Positions 18,297 through 27,473 of a stretch of DNA of 64,000 bases are shown here, piece by piece (the first letter of the stretch is position 1; every line of letters starts with the position of its first letter). The stretch is taken from contig NZ_CP051534.1 in the NCBI RefSeq assembly GCF_016748675.1, positions 248,001 through 312,000 of the forward strand. The letters are read 5' to 3'. Position numbers and translations under genes: made by a program. The notes beneath the pieces are model-generated. The model saw only the letters and a program-made list of their open reading frames with translations, was not told the DNA's origin and searched no databases. This DNA is from Helicobacter pylori. GTDB lineage: Bacteria > Campylobacterota > Campylobacteria > Campylobacterales > Helicobacteraceae.

Positions 18297-19348
18297 TGTT
18301 CATTGTAGCGGTTTTGATGCTGGCGTTTTTAATCTTTGTCCATGAATTAGGGCATTTCACTATCGCTAGGATTTGTGGGGTGAAGGTAGAAGTGTTTAGC
18401 ATTGGTTTTGGTAAAAAACTCTGTTTTTTTAAGCTTTTTGGCACGCAATTCGCTTTGTCTTTAATCCCGCTTGGGGGCTATGTGAAATTAAAAGGCATGG
18501 ATAAAGAAGAAAATGAAGCGAATGAGGAAAATGAGACGAATGATAGCTACGCACAAAAAAGCCCTTTTCAAAAGCTATGGATACTATTTGGGGGGGCGTT
18601 TTTTAATTTTCTTTTTGCGATTTTAGTGTATTTTTTTCTGGCATTGAGCGGGGAAAAAGTCTTACTGCCCGTCATTGGCGGTTTAGAAAAAAACGCGCTA
18701 GAGGCCGGGCTGTTAAAGGGGGATAAAATCCTTTCTATCAACCATCAAAAAATAGCGAGTTTTAGAGAGATTAGAAGCGTAGTGGTGCATTCTCAAGGTG
18801 AGTTGGTTTTAGAAATAGAGCGCAACCATCAGATTTTAGAAAAACGACTGACCCCCAAAATCGTAGCGATGATAAGCGAATCTAATGATCCTAATGAAAT
18901 GATCCGGTATAAAGCGATAGGCATCAAGCCGGACATGCAAAAAACAGGCGTTGTCTCTTATTCCGTGTTTCAAGCGTTTGAAAAGGCTTTGAGTCGGTTT
19001 AAAGAGGGCGTTGTTTTGATTGTGGATTCTTTAAGGCGTTTGATTATGGGGAGTGCTTCAGTTAAGGAATTGAGTGGGGTGGTAGGCATTGTGGGAGCGT
19101 TAAGCCATGCCAATAGTTTGAGCATGCTTTTGTTGTTTGGGGCGTTTTTGTCTATCAATTTAGGGATTTTAAACTTACTACCCATCCCCGCCTTAGATGG
19201 GGCGCAAATGCTAGGGGTTGTTTTTAAAAATATTTTTCATATCGCTTTGCCAACACCCATACAAAATGCGTTGTGGCTAGCGGGGGTGGGTTTTTTGGTT
19301 TTTATCATGTTTTTAGGGCTTTTCAATGACCTCACTCGTTTACTATAA
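18293..19348 (+). CDS. rseP: RseP-like intramembrane site-2 zinc metalloprotease
   Basis: Cuts membrane-spanning substrates such as anti-sigma factors or signal peptide remnants. The 351-residue protein has the zinc site FVHELGHF in its first membrane helix (about residues 16-22), a GGYVKLKGM loop, a single PDZ domain (around 125-200), and the third zinc ligand in NLLPIPALDGAQM near residue 300. E. coli RseP has two PDZ domains; one is usual in this group. Start and stop overlap motE by 4 bases. Confidence 0.9.
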   Translation: MMFIVAVLMLAFLIFVHELGHFTIARICGVKVEVFSIGFGKKLCFFKLFGTQFALSLIPLGGYVKLKGMDKEENEANEENETNDSYAQKSPFQKLWILFGGAFFNFLFAILVYFFLALSGEKVLLPVIGGLEKNALEAGLLKGDKILSINHQKIASFREIRSVVVHSQGELVLEIERNHQILEKRLTPKIVAMISESNDPNEMIRYKAIGIKPDMQKTGVVSYSVFQAFEKALSRFKEGVVLIVDSLRRLIMGSASVKELSGVVGIVGALSHANSLSMLLLFGAFLSINLGILNLLPIPALDGAQMLGVVFKNIFHIALPTPIQNALWLAGVGFLVFIMFLGLFNDLTRLL

Positions 19349-19357
19349 AAGGGGGAG

Positions 19358-20623
19358 TTGGTGGATGTATTGAGCGTGAGTGAAATCAATGCGCAGATCA
19401 AAGCCCTTTTAGAAACGACTTTTTTGCAAGTTAGGGTTCAAGGGGAAGTGAGTAATTTGACTATCCATAAGGTGAGCGGTCATGCGTATTTTTCGCTCAA
19501 AGACAGCCAGTCGGTTATTAAATGTGTGCTGTTTAAAGGGAACGCTAACAGGCTCAAATTCGCTTTAAAAGAAGGGCAGGAAGTGGTTGTTTTTGGGGCT
19601 ATTAGCGTGTATGTTCCAAGGGGGGATTATCAAATCAATTGCTTTGAAATAGAGCCTAAAGACATAGGTTCATTAACCCTAGCTTTAGAGCAATTGAAAG
19701 AAAAATTACGCCTTAAAGGCTATTTTGATGAAGCCAATAAATTGCCCAAACCGCATTTTCCTAAACGAGTGGCAGTCATCACTTCTCAAAATTCAGCCGC
19801 TTGGGCGGACATGCAAAAGATCGCTTCCAAACGATGGCCGATGTGCGAATTGGTTTGCATCAATACTCTAATGCAAGGGGAGGGCTGCGTTCAAAGCGTG
19901 GTGGAGAGCATCGCTTATGCGGATAGTTTTCATGACATAAAAAACGCTTTTGATGCGATTGTAATGGCTAGGGGTGGGGGGAGCATGGAGGATTTGTATT
20001 CTTTCAATGATGAAAAAATCGCTGATGCTCTGTATTTGGCTAAAACTTTCAGCATGTCAGCTATTGGGCATGAGAGCGATTTTTTATTGAGCGATTTAGT
20101 GGCGGATTTAAGGGCTTCTACGCCTTCAAACGCGATGGAGATTTTGCTCCCTAATAGCGATGAATGGTTGCAAAGACTTGATGGGTTTAAGGTGAAATTG
20201 CACCGCTCTTTTAAAACTTTGCTCCATCAAAAAAAGGCGCATTTAGAGCATTTAGCGGCTTCTTTAAAACGATTGAGTTTTGAAAACAAGCACCATTTAA
20301 ACGCTTTAAAGCTAGAGAAACTAAAAATCGCTCTAGAAAATAAAACCCTAGAATTTTTGCGCTTTAAAAAAACGCTTTTAGAAAAAATCTCTATTCAAGC
20401 ATTGACAAGCCCTTTTTTACAAACTAAAACAGAACGCTTAAACAGGCTAGAAAACGCCCTCAAACTCGCTCATGCCAATTTGAAATTGCCCCAATTCGGG
20501 GCGTTGGTGAGCAAGAATAATCAAGCGATAGAATTAGAGGCATTAAAAAGGGGCGATAAAATTGAATTAAACAATGAAAAAGCCAGAGCGAGCGCTGAAA
20601 TTTTGGGCGTGGATAGGGTGTAG
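19358..20623 (+). CDS. xseA: Exodeoxyribonuclease VII large subunit
   Basis: Single-strand exonuclease subunit. The 421 residues include the N-terminal OB-fold (VRVQGEVSNLTIHKVSGHAYFSLKDS region), the catalytic domain with VAVITSQNSAAWADM and ARGGGSMEDLYSFNDE, and a coiled-coil C-terminal half that binds the small subunit. The exact start is unsure: TTG at 19358 and GTG at 19361 both sit very close to the GGGGGAG ribosome site. It is the last gene of the purA run and converges on the methyltransferase gene. Confidence 0.93.
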   Translation: MVDVLSVSEINAQIKALLETTFLQVRVQGEVSNLTIHKVSGHAYFSLKDSQSVIKCVLFKGNANRLKFALKEGQEVVVFGAISVYVPRGDYQINCFEIEPKDIGSLTLALEQLKEKLRLKGYFDEANKLPKPHFPKRVAVITSQNSAAWADMQKIASKRWPMCELVCINTLMQGEGCVQSVVESIAYADSFHDIKNAFDAIVMARGGGSMEDLYSFNDEKIADALYLAKTFSMSAIGHESDFLLSDLVADLRASTPSNAMEILLPNSDEWLQRLDGFKVKLHRSFKTLLHQKKAHLEHLAASLKRLSFENKHHLNALKLEKLKIALENKTLEFLRFKKTLLEKISIQALTSPFLQTKTERLNRLENALKLAHANLKLPQFGALVSKNNQAIELEALKRGDKIELNNEKARASAEILGVDRV

Positions 20624-20641
20624 GGGTTTGAAAAATAAGAT

Positions 20642-21814
20642 TTAAAATACAATAGATTTTGTTTTTAAAATTTCGTATTCGTGGCTTTTGATGATCTTCT
20701 CTAAACGCAACAGCATGATGTCTGAAATCGTGTTTTGATACCCCTTGTTTTTTAAAATGCTAGTAGCTTGCGGGTTATTTTTAATTTTTTCTTCTTTTTG
20801 GCACAAGTAAAAAGACCAGTTCAAATAATAATCCCTATTAACTTCTATAACCGCTTGCGCTGTTGTCCCGCTACCTGCAAAAAAATCTAAAATAATAGAA
20901 TCTTTAGGGGTGGAACATAGTAATAAATATTTAATCAATCCTACAGGTTTTGGCGTCTTAAAAAGCCCCTTTAAGCCTAATTTTTCTAAATCTTTTGTGC
21001 CTTGTCGGCTATAAAAATCCAACACGCTCAAACAATTATCTTGCGATTCTTTTAGGTAGTATTTTTCATAAGGGCGATTGTTCTTAAAAATAAGCCTGTT
21101 TTGATAATATAACTCCTTAAGCTTTTCATCGCTGCTCCACCCTCTGCTTTTTAAGGGTTCTAAAAAAAGATTGATTTCTTGTATCGCTACACTGCGTGGG
21201 TTTGAAGGCGTGGATAAATCTTTAGCGAAATAAATCTCACCTTTTTCATCCACCAAATTATAATTTTTTAAAAAATTAAAATGTTCTTTTTGAGATAATT
21301 CTTTGATTTGTTCTTTTAAGACAAGTTGGGCTTGAGCTTGTCCTTTTTGTTTGAAAATGTTCTTAATCGTTCGCATTAAATCTTTCAAGGGTTTAGCATA
21401 AATGGGCAAAAGCGTTCGTAAGATTTTAAAACCAGGAGCGAACGCTTTATTTTTGGCGTAGCTTAAAACATACTCATGGGTAATATTGATGTGTTTAGCG
21501 TTAGATCTTGTGGCTTGTTTAGTGATAAAAGTGCCTAAAAAATTGCGCATTCCAAAAATTTCATTGGCAATGATTTTAACTTCAGCCATTTTATTATCAT
21601 CTATAGAAATAAAAATACAACCACTTTGTTTTAACACAGCCTTTGCTAAAATCAAATGTTCTTCAATCCATTTTTCATAGTCAGCATGAGCGTCTTCATA
21701 TTCAAAGTTAGAATTTTTAGTGTTATAAGGGGGGTCTATATAGATTGTTTGGATGCTTTCTTTTTCTATTCCTTTCAAACACTCCAAAGCTTCCATGATA
21801 AAAACTTTATGCAA
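20642..21814 (-). CDS. Type II adenine-specific DNA methyltransferase (beta class)
   Basis: Adds a methyl group to adenine in the recognition site of the adjacent endonuclease. In this roughly 390-residue reading the catalytic motif YIDPPYNT lies near residue 28 and the AdoMet motif LDFFAGSGTTAQA near residue 320, so the catalytic motif comes first (beta order). An open frame extends to 21886 but would overlap the endonuclease by 80 bases. The TTG at 21814 overlaps its stop by 8 bases (TTGCATAA) and puts the conserved HKVFIMEALECL at the N-terminus. From memory the homologue at this position (HP0260) modifies TCNNGA; specificity cannot be read from the sequence. Confidence 0.85.
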   Translation of the reverse strand: MHKVFIMEALECLKGIEKESIQTIYIDPPYNTKNSNFEYEDAHADYEKWIEEHLILAKAVLKQSGCIFISIDDNKMAEVKIIANEIFGMRNFLGTFITKQATRSNAKHINITHEYVLSYAKNKAFAPGFKILRTLLPIYAKPLKDLMRTIKNIFKQKGQAQAQLVLKEQIKELSQKEHFNFLKNYNLVDEKGEIYFAKDLSTPSNPRSVAIQEINLFLEPLKSRGWSSDEKLKELYYQNRLIFKNNRPYEKYYLKESQDNCLSVLDFYSRQGTKDLEKLGLKGLFKTPKPVGLIKYLLLCSTPKDSIILDFFAGSGTTAQAVIEVNRDYYLNWSFYLCQKEEKIKNNPQATSILKNKGYQNTISDIMLLRLEKIIKSHEYEILKTKSIVF

Positions 21815-22421
21815 GATAATTTTCCCAAGAAAAACGACCAAACTTGAGATTAAAAAGATTGATAAGCTCTTGTTCTTTTGAATCAATGGGTTTCATTTTA
21901 AATTCAAATTCTTTGATTAATTGACTAACCCCTATCGTTTGAGTTGAACGCCTACTCTCATTATGACACTCTTTCACTTTTTGTTCTAAATACAATCCCA
22001 TTTCAGGATGCTTTCCATAAACAATAAATAAAAGATTAGAAATATTATTCCACATGCCCACAGCTAAAGTCGTTTTAATATCGTAAAAAACTTTGGCTTT
22101 TTCTAAAGTGGTGTCATTAAAAGTCGCGCTCCAAGTTTTACTTTGAAAAGATACTTGTTTGATTTCTAAAAATTCATCGCTTGAACTTCTTTTAGCATCA
22201 AGGCCATGCTTTTGGGTATTGATGAGATCATAATCTAAATATAAAGCCACCATGCTATCTCTCAATTCATTCAAAAATGAATCGTTGTCATGTTTATTGT
22301 ATTTATTTTGAATTTCTTCAATCGGCTTTAATGCCTGATAGCTTTCTGTAATGAAGTTTCTATCAATAGATTCAAAGCAACCCTTATTAAAAAATCCTAA
22401 AGATTGATTTAAAAATCGCAT
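21807..22421 (-). CDS. Type II restriction endonuclease (PD-(D/E)XK type), partner of the methyltransferase
   Basis: 204 residues with a likely PD-(D/E)XK active site: a conserved aspartate in GLDAKRSSSDEF followed by the FLEIKQ strand (E-x-K). The rest is a mix of helices and strands with no other known domain. It lies directly upstream of the methyltransferase and overlaps its probable start by 8 bases, the arrangement expected for a restriction gene. An AAAGGG ribosome site lies 6 bases before the ATG. No frameshift is seen, so the pair may be active. Cleavage at TCNNGA is inferred only from recalled homologues. Confidence 0.7.
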   Translation of the reverse strand: MRFLNQSLGFFNKGCFESIDRNFITESYQALKPIEEIQNKYNKHDNDSFLNELRDSMVALYLDYDLINTQKHGLDAKRSSSDEFLEIKQVSFQSKTWSATFNDTTLEKAKVFYDIKTTLAVGMWNNISNLLFIVYGKHPEMGLYLEQKVKECHNESRRSTQTIGVSQLIKEFEFKMKPIDSKEQELINLFNLKFGRFSWENYLA

Positions 22422-22453
22422 ATCTAGCCCTTTGATTAAACTCTGTCAATATT

Positions 22454-22459
22454 ATTTTA
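22454..22459 (-). promoter_or_regulatory. Candidate -10 element of the intact R-M pair
   Basis: TAAAAT on the minus strand lies about 35 bases before the endonuclease ATG, in a very AT-rich divergent intergenic region. Confidence 0.35.
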
Positions 22460-22570
22460 GTGAAAATATATGATTCATTAGCAATACTTTTAAGCAGAAT
22501 ATCTAAAATTTAAATTTCATTTTTATTATAAGCTTGTTTAAACACCAGCCATTATCAAAAAGTTTTGTAT

Positions 22571-22576
22571 TATAAT
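22571..22576 (+). promoter_or_regulatory. Candidate -10 element of the decayed R-M locus
   Basis: TATAAT on the plus strand, 33 bases before the probable original TTG start (22609) of the decayed endonuclease gene. It suggests the remnant may still be transcribed. Confidence 0.45.
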
Positions 22577-22608
22577 TTGATTGATTCCTGTTGATTAAGG
22601 TGTTTGGA

Positions 22609-23293
22609 TTGGGTTTAGCCGATATTATTTTAGAGCGTTTTAAAGATTTTATGAGAGAACAACCTGAGCCTTACAAGTTTTACAGGTTTTTTACGTGCAA
22701 GAAAAAGAACGCTTCTTAAACCATAAAATGAACGATTATATCAAGCAAAATAAAAGCAAGGAAGAGGCCAGTATTTTGGCCAGACAAGGCTTTGTGAGCG
22801 CTATGGGAAGAGCGTTAGAAAAAATTATAGAACTTTTATTAAAAGATTTCTGTATTAAAAACAATGTCAAAATGACGAACGATAAAATCTTAAGGGCTAA
22901 GCGCATTAATGGCGAGCTGGATAAGGTCAAACGGGCTTTATTGGTGCATTTTGGAGGATATAGCGTTTTACCTGATATCATTCTTTATCAAACCAACAAG
23001 GATAATGTCAAAATTCTAGCGGTTTTATCGGTAAAAAATTCGTTTAGAGAGCGTTTCACAGAAACGCCTTATTGGAAATTAAAACTCTTATAATCGCCTA
23101 TAACTTCTCACATTAAAGTCTTTATGATAACGCCGGATAACGATGATGAAATCAGCTTTAAAGACAAGCCTAAAAAAGCATTGTCATGGAGCATGAATGA
23201 GACGGCCTCTATTTAGCCAAAAGCCATTTTGATCAAAGTTCTAAAATCAAGGGCATAGAAAATTTGTTAGAAGATTTAAAAAGGCTTTTATGA
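22609..23293 (+). pseudogene. Decayed type II restriction endonuclease
   Basis: Stitching frames recovers one protein of about 228 residues: GLADIILERFKDFMREQPEP from the TTG at 22609, then VQEKERFLNHKMNDYIKQNK onward, and a final GLYLAKSHFDQSSKIKG part ending LLEDLKRLL. Four lesions break it: one T missing in the T-run at 22687-22692, TAA at 23091, one A missing in the A-run at 23172-23177, and TGA at 23198. The original stop overlaps the ATG of the next methyltransferase (ATGA at 23290), so the two were a coupled R-M pair. The family is not recognised, though helical N-terminus and an IAVLSVKNSF-like strand fit an endonuclease. Confidence 0.8.
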
Positions 23294-24047
23294 AACCTTA
23301 TTTCAGTTTAGAGAAATTGGATTTATACCATGGCGATGCGAGCGTTTTAGAGACTTTTGAAAAAGGTTTTTATGATTTGTGCATCACTTCACCGCCTTAT
23401 AATTTGAGCATTGAATATCAGGGGAGTAATGATTTTAGGGCTTATGATGATTATTTGAATTGGTGTAAAAATTGGCTTAAAAATTGTTATTTTTGGGGTA
23501 AGGAACAGGCGAGATTGTGCTTGAATGTCCCTTTGGATACGAATAAACATGGCAAGCAAAGTTTGGGGGCTGATATTATTGCAGTGGCTAAAGAATGCGG
23601 TTGGAAATACCAAAATACGATCATTTGGAATGAAAGCAATATTTCAAGACGCACCGCTTGGGGGAGTTGGCTGCAAGCTAGCGCACCTTATGCTATCGCT
23701 CCTGTGGAGTTGATCGTTGTTTTTTATAAAAACGAATACAAACGAAAAAAACAAACTTCTACGATGAGCAAAGAGGAATTTTTACTCTACACGAACGGGC
23801 TTTGGAATTTTAGCGGTGAATCCAAAAACGCCTAAAACACCCAGCCCCATTCCCAAGGGAATTACCCAAGCGTTGCATCCAATTGTTTTCTTTTTTGGAA
23901 GACACGATTTTTGATCCTTTTAGCGGATCTGGCACGACTATTTTAGAGGCGAACGCTTTAGGGCGTTTTAGCGTGGGTTTAGAGATTGAAAAAGAATATT
24001 GCGAATTGTCTAAAAAGCGTATTTTGGAGAGTTTGTCGTTAGTGTAA
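23290..24047 (+). pseudogene. Frameshifted DNA methyltransferase (beta class, M.HpaI-like)
   Basis: The first part has the catalytic motif CITSPPYNLS near residue 35 and runs to a stop at 23833, just after WNFSGESKNA. Shifting frame at the A5 run (23824-23828) restores SKKRLKHPAPFPREL and then the AdoMet motif IFDPFSGSGTTILEANALGR, ending at TAA 24045-24047. A single missing A explains the break, and the whole protein would be about 252 residues. Without the C-terminal AdoMet motif the enzyme should be dead unless slippage restores the frame. The homologue is named after M.HpaI in some annotations, as recalled. Confidence 0.85.
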
Positions 24048-24080
24048 GCGTTTTAAAAACCTTTGAGGGTTAAAATAGTG

Positions 24081-24086
24081 TAAAAT
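24081..24086 (+). promoter_or_regulatory. Candidate -10 element for clpB
   Basis: TAAAAT, 33 bases before the clpB ATG and directly preceded by TG. A second TAAAAT lies 10 bases upstream (24071-24076). No CIRCE inverted repeat is seen. Confidence 0.35.
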
Positions 24087-24119
24087 AGTAAAGATTTTAA
24101 AACTCAAAAAGGATTGATA

Positions 24120-26690
24120 ATGAATTTATTTGAAAAAATGACTGACCAATTGCATGAGACTTTAGACAGCGCGATTGCTTTAGCCTTACACTATAAGAAC
24201 GCTGAAGTAACGCCTTTGCACATGCTTTTTGCCATGCTCAATAACTCCCAAGGCATTCTCATTCAAGCCTTACAAAAAATGCCTGTGGATATTGAAGCTT
24301 TAAAGCTTAGCGTTCAAAGCGAGTTGAATAAGTTCGCTAAAGTCTCACAAATCAGCAAGCAAAACATCCAATTAAACCAAGCTTTAATCCAAAGTTTAGA
24401 AAACGCTCAAGGCTTGATGGCTAAAACGGGCGATTCTTTCATCGCTACCAATACATATCTTTTGGCGAATATGAATCTTTTTGAAAGCGTTCTAAAGCCT
24501 TATTTAGACACTAAGGAATTGCAAAAAACTTTAGAATCTTTAAGAAAAGGCAGGACTATTCAGGATAAAAACGATGATTCCAATTTGGAAAGTTTAGAAA
24601 AATTTGGCATTGATTTGACGCAAAAAGCCTTAGAAAATAAGTTGGATCCCGTGATCGGGAGAGATGAAGAAATCATTCGCATGATGCAAATTTTGATCAG
24701 AAAAACAAAAAATAACCCTATTTTATTAGGCGAGCCTGGAGTGGGGAAAACGGCGGTTGTGGAAGGGTTAGCCCAACGCATTGTGAATAAGGAAGTGCCT
24801 AAAACGCTTTTAAACAAACGGGTTGTCGCTTTAGATTTGAGCTTATTGGTGGCTGGGGCGAAATACAGAGGCGAGTTTGAAGAGCGCCTGAAAAAGGTGA
24901 TTGAAGAAGTTAAAAAAAGCGCGAATGTGATTTTATTCATTGATGAAATCCACACGATCGTAGGGGCTGGGGCTAGTGAGGGGGGCATGGATGCGGCTAA
25001 TATTTTAAAACCTGCGCTCGCTAGGGGGGAATTGCACACGATTGGAGCGACCACTTTAAAAGAATACCGCAAGTATTTTGAAAAAGACATGGCGCTACAA
25101 AGGCGTTTCCAACCCATTTTACTCAATGAGCCTAGCATCAATGAAGCTTTACAGATTTTGAGGGGGTTGAAAGAAACTTTAGAAACGCACCATAATATCA
25201 CCATCAATGACTCTGCGCTCATAGCGAGCGCTAAACTCTCTAGCCGTTATATCACCGATAGGTTTTTACCCGATAAAGCGATTGATTTGATTGATGAGGG
25301 GGCGGCTCAATTAAAAATGCAAATGGAATCAGAGCCGGCCAAACTCTCTAGCGTTAAGCGCTCCATTCAAAGACTAGAAATGGAAAAACAAGCCCTTGAA
25401 ATGGAAAAAAAAGAGAGCAATGCCAAACGCATGCAAGAAATCCTTAAAGAATTGAGCGATTTGAAAGAAGAAAAAATCCAATTAGAAGCGCAATTTGAAA
25501 ACGAAAAAGAAGTGTTCAAAGAAATTTCACGCTTGAAAATGGAAATGGAGGGCTTGAAAAAAGAGGCTGAAAGGTTTAAACGCAATGGGGATTACCAGCA
25601 AGCGGCTGAAATTGAATACTCTAAAATCCCTGAAAAGGAAAAGAAAGAAAAAGAATTGCAGCATAAATGGGAAGCGATGCAACAAAACGGGGCGTTGTTG
25701 CAAAACGCTTTAACCGAAAACAATATCGCTGAGATCGTGAGCCAATGGACGCATATCCCCGTCCAAAAAATGCTCCAAAGCGAAAAAAATAGGGTTTTAA
25801 ACATTGAAAGCGAATTGCAAAAAAGAGTGGTGGGGCAAGAAAAAGCGATCAAAGCGATCGCTAAAGCGATTAAAAGGAATAAGGCCGGGCTTAGCGATAG
25901 CAATAAACCCATAGGGAGTTTCCTCTTTTTAGGGCCAACAGGCGTGGGTAAAACCGAAAGCGCTAAAGCTTTGGCGCAATTCTTGTTTGATAGCGATAAA
26001 AATCTTATACGAATTGACATGAGCGAATACATGGAAAAGCATGCCATAAGCCGTCTTATTGGGGCCGCTCCTGGGTATGTGGGCTATGAAGAAGGCGGGC
26101 AATTGACCGAAGCGGTGCGCAGAAAGCCTTATAGCGTGGTGTTATTAGATGAAGTGGAAAAAGCCCATCCGGATGTGTTTAACCTCTTGTTGCAGGTTTT
26201 AGATGAAGGGCATTTAACCGATAGTAAGGGCGTGAGGGTGGATTTCAAAAACACAATTTTGATTTTAACCAGCAATGTGGCTAGTGGCGCGCTTTTAGAA
26301 GAAAATTTGAGCGAAGCCGACAAACAAAAAGCGATCAAAGAGAGCTTAAGGCAATTCTTCAAGCCGGAATTTTTAAACCGCTTAGATGAAATCATCTCCT
26401 TTAACGCCCTAGATAGTCATGCTGTCGCTAATATTGTGGGGATACTCTTTGAAAACATTCAAAAAAAAGCGCTTGAAAGGGGCATTAATATAACCCTAGA
26501 CGAAAAGGCAAAAGAATTGATCGCCGAAGCGGGATTTGACAGATTCTATGGCGCTAGACCCCTAAAGCGCGCGCTCTATGAAATGGTAGAAGACAAGCTC
26601 GCTGAACTCATTTTAGAGGATAAAGTTAAAGAGAATGACAGCGTGGCGTTTGTGGTAGAAAATAACGAGATTGTGCCTAAGATTAAGTGA
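24120..26690 (+). CDS. clpB: ATP-dependent disaggregase ClpB
   Basis: Hsp100 chaperone that extracts proteins from aggregates with DnaK. The 856 residues show the N-terminal Clp repeat domain, a first AAA+ domain ([30 protein letters not shown]), the long M-domain coiled coil (about residues 400-520) that separates ClpB from ClpA/ClpC, and a second AAA+ domain ([32 protein letters not shown]). The ATG at 24120 was preferred to a TTG two codons earlier because AAGGA lies 7 bases before it. Confidence 0.97.
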   Translation: MNLFEKMTDQLHETLDSAIALALHYKNAEVTPLHMLFAMLNNSQGILIQALQKMPVDIEALKLSVQSELNKFAKVSQISKQNIQLNQALIQSLENAQGLMAKTGDSFIATNTYLLANMNLFESVLKPYLDTKELQKTLESLRKGRTIQDKNDDSNLESLEKFGIDLTQKALENKLDPVIGRDEEIIRMMQILIRKTKNNPILLGEPGVGKTAVVEGLAQRIVNKEVPKTLLNKRVVALDLSLLVAGAKYRGEFEERLKKVIEEVKKSANVILFIDEIHTIVGAGASEGGMDAANILKPALARGELHTIGATTLKEYRKYFEKDMALQRRFQPILLNEPSINEALQILRGLKETLETHHNITINDSALIASAKLSSRYITDRFLPDKAIDLIDEGAAQLKMQMESEPAKLSSVKRSIQRLEMEKQALEMEKKESNAKRMQEILKELSDLKEEKIQLEAQFENEKEVFKEISRLKMEMEGLKKEAERFKRNGDYQQAAEIEYSKIPEKEKKEKELQHKWEAMQQNGALLQNALTENNIAEIVSQWTHIPVQKMLQSEKNRVLNIESELQKRVVGQEKAIKAIAKAIKRNKAGLSDSNKPIGSFLFLGPTGVGKTESAKALAQFLFDSDKNLIRIDMSEYMEKHAISRLIGAAPGYVGYEEGGQLTEAVRRKPYSVVLLDEVEKAHPDVFNLLLQVLDEGHLTDSKGVRVDFKNTILILTSNVASGALLEENLSEADKQKAIKESLRQFFKPEFLNRLDEIISFNALDSHAVANIVGILFENIQKKALERGINITLDEKAKELIAEAGFDRFYGARPLKRALYEMVEDKLAELILEDKVKENDSVAFVVENNEIVPKIK

Positions 26691-26744
26691 AGTTTGGTTA
26701 TCCTAAAAAATAAGAAATGGTTATTTTTGAAAAAGGATTGAATG

Positions 26745-27464
26745 ATGTTTGATAACACGCTTGTTAATCTCTTTGACACAGCGCCTCTTTTAACTTCGCT
26801 TTTAGCTGGGATTTTAACTTTTTTAAGCCCTTGCGTGTTGCCTTTGATCCCGGCGTATATGTCTTATATTTCTCAAATTTCTTTAGAGGATATTAAAGAT
26901 GGTAAGGCTAAAAGGGTTTCGGTTTTTTTAAAATCCTTGATGTTTGTGGTGGGGTTTTCGCTCGTGTTTTTGGGCGTGGGCATGTCTATGGCCAAGCTTA
27001 TCCATAGCTTTTCGTTTTCCTGGGTGAATTATATCGCTGGGGGGATTGTGATCCTTTTTGGTTTGCATTTTTTAGGCGTGTTTCGTTTTTCATTTTTGTA
27101 TAAAACCCAAAGCGTTCGTTTAGCGAGCAAATCTAATAGCATGCAGCGCTTTTACCCCTTTCTTTTGGGCATGAGTTTCGCTTTGGGCTGGACGCCATGC
27201 ATCGGGCCGATATTCACTTCTATAGTGATCATGAGCGCGAGTAAGGACGCTTATGGTCTAATCCTTATGGTGGTGTTTGTAATGGGCTTGGCGATCCCTT
27301 TTTTATTGGTGGCTTTAATGCTAGAAAGAGCGCTTTTGTTTTTAAAATCCTTAAAGAAATACAACCGCACGATTGAAATTGTTTCAGGGTTGGTGCTTAT
27401 TTTAATGGGGGTGTTGATCATGACAAATTCTTTAGAAAGCCTGACGAATTTCTTGCAAAAATAG
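26745..27464 (+). CDS. ccdA: Cytochrome c biogenesis thiol transporter CcdA
   Basis: Six-helix membrane protein that passes reducing power from cytoplasmic thioredoxin to periplasmic thiol proteins for cytochrome c assembly. About 239 residues, with the two redox cysteines in LSPCVLPLIPAY (about residue 30) and LGWTPCIGPIF (about residue 150), as in the CcdA/DsbD core. Two ATGs stand in tandem (26742, 26745); AGGA at 26734-26737 fits the second better. From memory it supports the thiol protein HP0377. Confidence 0.92.
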   Translation: MFDNTLVNLFDTAPLLTSLLAGILTFLSPCVLPLIPAYMSYISQISLEDIKDGKAKRVSVFLKSLMFVVGFSLVFLGVGMSMAKLIHSFSFSWVNYIAGGIVILFGLHFLGVFRFSFLYKTQSVRLASKSNSMQRFYPFLLGMSFALGWTPCIGPIFTSIVIMSASKDAYGLILMVVFVMGLAIPFLLVALMLERALLFLKSLKKYNRTIEIVSGLVLILMGVLIMTNSLESLTNFLQK

Positions 27465-27473
27465 GAGGGCTTG

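Noticed and set aside
18590..18596. G7 runs (for example here in rseP, also in aroB, ppx/gppA, the dihydroorotase-like gene and imaA) as phase-variable switches
   Set aside because: They occur in many housekeeping genes at the same length and encode ordinary Gly-Gly codons; frames are intact and the runs are shorter than typical variable tracts.
22422..22608. Possible CRISPR-like or attachment-site repeats between the two R-M loci
   Set aside because: The region is simply AT-rich with promoters; no direct repeats of useful length and no tRNA or integrase nearby.
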